A model generated the notes under the pieces. The model did no database searches, was not told the origin of the DNA, and saw nothing but the letters and a program-made list of their open reading frames with translations. From positions 1 through 12,547 of the forward strand of contig WHUX01000729.1 in assembly GCA_015179025.1 (NCBI GenBank): a stretch of 12,547 bases of DNA, read 5' to 3'. Shown here in pieces: positions 7,095-12,547 of the stretch. The translations under genes were made by a program, and so were the position numbers. The DNA comes from Terfezia claveryi (taxonomy: Eukaryota; Ascomycota; Pezizomycetes; Pezizales; Pezizaceae). Each line of letters begins with the position of its first letter. The first letter of the stretch is position 1.

Positions 7095-8194
7095 GTTGGA
7101 TAGTGCTGGTCTAGAGGCCTTCCAATCTCGACATCTCGTCAACCGCTATGGTCTAAGACATTGTCTCAGAAATTATTGACTTAGACACGGTCTGGCCCCA
7201 ATAAAAATTTAGGTACAACGCAAGCTGAGGGCCATTTTTCTCAATATATGGGTCACTCATATCCACGCAACTGATCCTATAATAGTTAATAGTTATATCC
7301 GTATATAGGTTCTCTTGCATATAAGGTAGGCAAATCCGTCTAGCTAGCTTGCAAGTTGACCTCAGCACACCAAATAGCTTTGCCTATACTCTTACATAAC
7401 TTGATCAAATCGCTATTCTTTGCCGCGGACACCCTTCTTATGGCCTCTGATTGCTCCAGTGCCCATACACCGAGAACTTCAAAGCAACGGATCATCCCTG
7501 CAAGACCTACAATGATCTCAAACCATGTTCAGAGGGGTAGAATGCTGTTTTAGACTAGTGAGTTCATGCGCTCACGGCCCACGGCCCACGGCCCGCGCTC
7601 ATCAACGTCACGGCGTTCATCCTACCCTTGATTGGTTCTTGCACTCTTGAGATTATGACGTATTGGTAGATAGTCAATGCATCCAGTAGGTCAGATATCC
7701 AAAGGCAGACTGACTGTCCGACAAGGAGTTGCAACACCCATGCAAGAGTTAAACAGAGTACTCCGAGTGCACCAAGCCATGACACATTACCTCGAGAAGT
7801 ACATGTTTGCTAAAAAGGAGAGATGACTTTTCTTTTATTGTTGTATCAACCGGATAAGAACCCTATGATTGTTTGTAACATTAATGCTGACTGCTCTTTA
7901 CCAAAACATCCTTGGAACAATAAAACACTACAGGCGAACAGTGCGATCAAAAACTCCAGAAATGGTGTTTGAGACGGCTGCCGCGTAAGTTGTCAAACAG
8001 AGGAGTCGAAAGTACTTACTAGTTATTGATGACTTGAATATAGCTCAGAGGTGGTTACATTAATTTGAAACTAGCTACATATAGAAATAGATCAGATCAG
8101 GTTCAAACCTCGATAGGTGAGGGATGTCATGGCCTCCAGAATCATAATGTGTTATATAAGCCAAATAACGCAATCATATAACTCACACATAAGC
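7095..8194. other. No gene recognised
   Basis: Three copies of the heptamer CACGGCC lie in tandem at 7573-7593 within a small GC-rich patch. A hydrophobic minus-strand frame over 7564-7785 lacks an ATG near its front and was not accepted as a gene. The remainder shows no repeat, RNA or coding signal that I can support. Confidence 0.5.
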
Positions 8195-8273
8195 CTAGTC
8201 TCATGCCAAGGCTCTCCTGCCAAGGGGTTCTTCCGAACGCATGAGACTAACTAAAGCCTAGGCACGAGACTAG
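8195..8273. repeat. 79-base foldback sequence with 19-base inverted arms
   Basis: CTAGTCTCATGCCAAGGCT (8195-8213) is matched by the reverse complement of 8255-8273 at 17 of 19 positions. An additional inverted copy of its core, GCATGAGACTA (8239-8249), lies inside, and TGCCAAGG is directly repeated at 8204 and 8218. It could be a tiny non-autonomous element or a structured RNA or DNA site. No target duplication is evident. Confidence 0.5.
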
Positions 8274-11013
8274 CCACATCCGAGAGTAGCATCAGGTTAA
8301 TTTACTAAGAAAAGTATACCTTGCTACGATTCTTTTTGACCCCGAGTTGCCGATATCGTATACCACTCTTTCCCCAGTATACAACTAAAGAGCGCATTAT
8401 TACTAGTGACCTTATAATCTTGAAATGGGTATTGGAACCAAGCTAGGCTATTCAATCAATTGTAAGTCTATCACACTCACTTTTGCTATAGATTAGGATG
8501 ATTCACAATTTGACTATAACATCACAGAATTTTACAGTATCGAAGTTTGTATGTGAGTAATGTACCGGTACCAGGTGAGATAGTTCTGGCCTCCCCCAAA
8601 TAACGACTTCCTATGGTGATAGTCTGGTATTGGGGCGGGTTATGCAAAACTAACGTTGTGTTACTTCGAACTTGCGGATAATAACCACGGCGCAGAAGAT
8701 TATAGACTATAGTATTTGGGAGCTTCACGATCGGTTAGAGACGGAATCCAATTCGATTTCTCACTTTTGCAGCTTGAATTTTCTCACTGGCACGTTAGAC
8801 TCCTCAGCTTCCTAAGTTGTCGTTAATTATGTAAGAACTGTGGCTCACGTGCTACAGCTCACATAGAGCACAGGTGATTTGTCGAAATTTACAGTGCATG
8901 CTGTGAAAATTGACATTACGGATCGCCTAATTGAAATTAGAGACATATATCTCCATAGACGAATTGCGCCTCGCTCTTCGATCGCAGGGGTCACGTTGAT
9001 TTGTATGACGGCTATTTAGAGGCTTTTTTTGTGAAGTGGTTGCACATTGTCATTTCAATTGGGTTGTATTGACAGACTATATTAATGTGTACTAGGTTAT
9101 GATTTATACATACTCTAGGGCCCTAGCTATGGGGTGTGAATCCTGCATTTTCTCTAGCAGGTAAAATAACTTGAGTCATTCGTCAGAAGTGCTCGCCTGC
9201 AGGGGCTGTGACCAATTGCAAGCACATGCCTTGTCTATAAGCTGATGATTTTGGAATCGGTAACTTGCTCTCCATTAACGGCCGCCGACCAAAAATATTG
9301 GCCGGAGATAGTGGTCTCCTTATTTGGAAAGAATAAGGAGTGAGGTAGGCACTACTTAACTAACCTTTTCGAAAAATCTCACATTTCAAACTTTCAGGAG
9401 CTTAAGATCCATTTTATCAAGTCGCAGAAAAAAATCAAAAAAGGAGATTATGTCAACAACACTAAACCGATTCAATAACCGAATTACACACTAAATATGG
9501 GACGGGACGGGATTGAACCGGCGAGGTCAAAATTAACGGCGTTGCAGTATCCAACAAAAGACAGGATAAGACAGTGATATAATATTTCAAGTTCGAACGC
9601 CGATTACTCTTTATGATCTCCATTGGATTTCTTGTAGTGTTTGTTTGTTGAGTAAAACCCTTTCCACGAAGAGCCACATGTAACATGCATCTATGCATAT
9701 GTACGGGAGATTAATTGTAGCTCCTGATAAGGAGAGTAGATACATGATACATAGGCAGAAGGCTCAAGCCTGCATGCATTATCACGTTCTTGAAGATTGT
9801 CTCATTTACCAAGAAAAAACAAAATATTTACATGTTCCAGATTTTTTTCTGCTGCTAGGAAAAGCTCTATCCATTGAAATAATATTGGCTCACGGTCATG
9901 AATTTCTTTGTATTTGAGAACTATATATGATTGTAGGGACCAGAATGACAAACCTACTTTTACCATCACGTTTCTCGGGGCCAATGGATATTCATAGCCA
10001 TGTCCAGCTCAGAGGAAACTCGACCTGCTTAAGTATTCATCGGAAGGCCCTAGACCAATAATTCATATATATCGTATTGAGGAACCTTAGGTGGAGGGAG
10101 GTACAGGTGCTCGCTAACTTAGTACCAATTTTGGAACCCTGCCTAGATCCATTCAGGGGAATATCTTGCATCCTACGGTCGTTACCGAGCTGTAATCGAA
10201 AGTTCACTGTGATATTATACCCAAAGGGCTAATTTTTGTCATTCGTGAGAGCATGGTATAAACGCGTGGGAACTGGGGTTAAGGTGGGGCATCGATCATA
10301 TTCAGGCTAGAAATCATGTGCCAATGGGTACTATTCCACTGGTCCTGAATGTTTCGATAATTGCAACACTAATTAACCGTATTGAACGCCCTAGTCAATC
10401 TAATACTTGGTATTTTCACGCAATTCATGAGATTACGAGTTGTGCGCTACCTTTCCACATTCTCTAGTGAAGTGACTATAAGTAGGTTTACCGACTTCTC
10501 ACTGTAGCGAGGGGGGCTTCTTGTTTTCTGCACGTGTGTAGTAGCCAGTATATTGTATACATGTATATGATCATGACTACTCCCAGCGCCTCACAAGGAT
10601 GCCCTGGTTTCAAATGAGGTGATAGAACCTTTATGACAGCTTCTGGAAACCAATACATATTAATTATGTAGTGTACGGGACAGACGTGCATGTCCTGAAA
10701 CCCAGTAAGTAAACTGTGGGGCACTAGACAGACATAGGTATGCACTACCCCTGTAGACGGGGCCCCTACCGAGATTAATAGAAGTACAGTACTACAAACT
10801 CTGGTTGAGAAACCTACCTGAGGATGAGTAGATCACAATCATAGGGCGCGGTTCTTGGAAAACTCTCAAGTATCTGTGTGACAGGCATAGTCTGGTTGAC
10901 AGGCACAAATTTCAGCCTTGTCAGCTCGGTTAGCCGGATCAGAACTGTTTATTGCTTCCTTTACTAGGGGCTGAATTTTCGGATTGTGACCTCGCCGGAG
11001 TTGGATACCTTCA
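8274..11013. other. Long stretch without recognisable genes
   Basis: No frame longer than 85 codons occurs and none looks like a known protein. Small structures seen: perfect palindrome CTAGGGCCCTAG (9115-9126); hairpin CTCCTTATT/AATAAGGAG (9316-9340, 7-base loop); a hairpin around ACAGTGCATGCTGT (8885-8912); GGGACGGGACGGG (9499-9511); and a 9-base direct repeat TGACAGGCA at about 10879 and 10897. It may be old transposon debris. Confidence 0.5.
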
Positions 11014-11379
11014 ATGATGGTGAGGCTCTCAGCATCCGCAGAAGAAATTTGCGATTATATACTAGCTCTCAGCACCTGGGTAAAGGGGAAGCTTCAATTG
11101 CATGTAAAAGGGATATCGAAAATTTCTGAACATTCCTCTGCAATGACGTTTGGTTATAATATGCATATGCACGTTTCCTCAACGGTGACTGCACGACTGG
11201 ATTCAATATCCAGTAGTCAATTTTCCGTGAGGATTATTATGAATGAGAGCTTTCCCTTCACTATCCAATACAATCTCACGACTGACAACTCTCACATGTA
11301 TCAATATGTTCCAGTCTTGCTCGGGTGCAAAGAAATATCGGGTGGCAAGATGCCACTAACCATCATCGAGTACACATAG
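11014..11379 (+). CDS. Possible small protein, 121 codons, unrecognised; faintly PCNA-like
   Basis: Opens with tandem ATG codons at 11014 and 11017. The second has the better context (A at -3, G at +4). An in-frame stop lies upstream at 10987 and the frame ends with TAG at 11377. There is no signal peptide or membrane segment. After a likely helix at residues 8-20 (SAEEICDYILALS) the protein is rich in alternating hydrophobic residues, as in beta strands, ending in FPFTIQYNLTTDNSHMYQY. The order helix, strands, then P..(I/V).Y.L...SH...Y recalls the C-terminal domain of a PCNA sliding clamp, but about 20 residues would be missing and I cannot test it. The upstream frame ending at 11017 (DCDLAGVGYLQ) might belong to a frameshifted continuation. 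Length alone is not significant in this composition, so a chance frame remains quite possible. Confidence 0.3.
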   Translation: MMVRLSASAEEICDYILALSTWVKGKLQLHVKGISKISEHSSAMTFGYNMHMHVSSTVTARLDSISSSQFSVRIIMNESFPFTIQYNLTTDNSHMYQYVPVLLGCKEISGGKMPLTIIEYT

Positions 11380-12547
11380 GCACATGAGGCACGTTTCAAG
11401 AGTAGTAGTAAGGGTTATCCATCATTGAATTGTGCTTCAGATTACTTGAATTCTACTTGCTGTGACTACACCACACAGCGGGCCCACTCCGAATACCTAT
11501 CAGCCACAGTGGAAGTGAGACCCACTGGTGAATTTTTTTCAATATCAGGGGCCTTAAACTTAGTACCATGGTTCCACTTCTAACCCTTCAGGCAGTATCT
11601 CCTATACCCTCCAATAGCCGAGGAAGGTTCAAATGTGCGAAGGCTATCTGCGTATACGTGCCGCTTCGAAACTGAAGAGTCAATTTAAGTTTGCCATCGG
11701 AATTGTACTGACATATGGAGCTCTGTGGCTTAACCCCCTAGTTAGAAAATGTGCATTGACTCAGCATCAAAGTGTAAGACAAAGACAGGTCTTGGCCCTT
11801 TTGTACTTACTTGGCTGTCTATAAAACTTTTCCATTCATATGAGTTTCCGACTGCATGAATTAGGAAGTTGCGATCAGGCCTTGGGCGCAAGGACTGCCG
11901 GTAGGGTTTGAACGCTCCTCCCAGAACTTTATGCGTAAGTTATTACATTTTCTTCTGGATCTCAGACGGCATGTAATCCCAAACCAGACAGAGGATGAAA
12001 CCAAATTGATTGCTTGGGTCTGTTGTGCATACGGGACCTAGGTGCTTAATGCGGTGCAGGGGCCTTCAAGGCTAAATGAATCAGAGAAAGGAGATGGTCT
12101 CATGGCTACACTAGCATACGTATGCAGCTTTGGGAAAGACTGAAGATGATTTGACTGAAGAAAAACCCTGTTTACGGGAAACTACATTCAAGTTTCGCAC
12201 ATTGCACTAGCATCATGGAGAGATGAGATGGCTGCGGAGCGGCCCGTCGCCGTCTTCGCCTTGGACTGTTTCCGCACACAGGCATATGATCATCTTTGCC
12301 ACTCATGAAACGTGCGCTCGATGTCAAGTGATGAAGAGTAGCATTGTCCTTAGCTACGAAAAGTGGGACGTACTTTAGTTCCAGTAGATGAGGTCTGGTA
12401 ATAGGCTAGATTCGAAGCTGCAGACAAGCTTGCGAAGCAGGGGTACAGACAGTTATCGGTTGAAATACGTTTAGAGGTTGAATATGAGCAACCGACTGCA
12501 TATGCTAAATCTCGGCATTCAAAGGAATTTTAAATCGGCCGTACATA
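11380..12547. other. No gene recognised to the right edge
   Basis: A 63-codon frame at 11633-11824 has no recognisable features. A conspicuous GC-rich patch lies at about 12230-12275, where several frames are open and one begins MAAERPVAVFALDCF, but it closes within 26 codons. A 40-codon frame at 12405-12524, also without an ATG at its front, ends LEVEYEQPTAYAKSRHSKEF. These might be exon fragments of an unknown or decayed gene, but I cannot connect them with splice sites. No terminator or RNA gene was seen. Confidence 0.4.

Noticed and set aside
7564..7785. 73-codon minus-strand hydrophobic frame
   Set aside because: No ATG until deep inside, and a stop shortly upstream. Part of it is the CACGGCC tandem repeat.
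9509..9519. tRNA B-box-like GGTTCAATCCC on the minus strand
   Set aside because: The T stem pairs imperfectly, no matching acceptor 5' half or anticodon arm is present at the right distance, and no A box was seen.

Overview
The window looks like nuclear DNA of a filamentous fungus. The evidence is a protein gene with short introns (58 to 62 bases) that carry TACTAAC or TGCTAAC branch points, a pyrimidine-rich leader, moderate AT content, and a transposase of the Plavaka type, a family known mainly from fungi. The sequence does not settle whether the host is an ascomycete or a basidiomycete. Gene density is low and transposon debris is plentiful.

Left edge (1-313): the first 104 codons of a protein gene on the minus strand, running out of the window. 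It is unrecognised, charged and probably helical. A 537-base intergenic stretch with an 18-base perfect palindrome lies upstream of it.

Left-centre (about 913-5700): one decayed Plavaka-type DNA transposon. Its left subterminal region is a tandem pair of 286-base units full of hairpins. A TATA box and a CT-rich leader follow. Then comes a four-exon transposase gene (1614-5283) broken by four in-frame stops and two one-base frameshifts. After the stop there is a poly(A) signal and a right subterminal region with a 29-base tandem array. The motif GAGACC(TTT) recurs at both ends in opposite orientations, as expected for transposase-binding sites. True terminal inverted repeats and a target duplication could not be identified, so the outer limits are open.

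Right half (5700-12547): mostly sequence with no recognisable gene. It holds a 165-base miniature inverted-repeat element with 40-base arms and TA at both ends (6930-7094), a 79-base foldback sequence (8195-8273), and one 121-codon reading frame (11014-11379) that may be protein-coding and faintly recalls the second domain of a PCNA sliding clamp. That resemblance is weak and untested. No tRNA, rRNA or CRISPR array was found.
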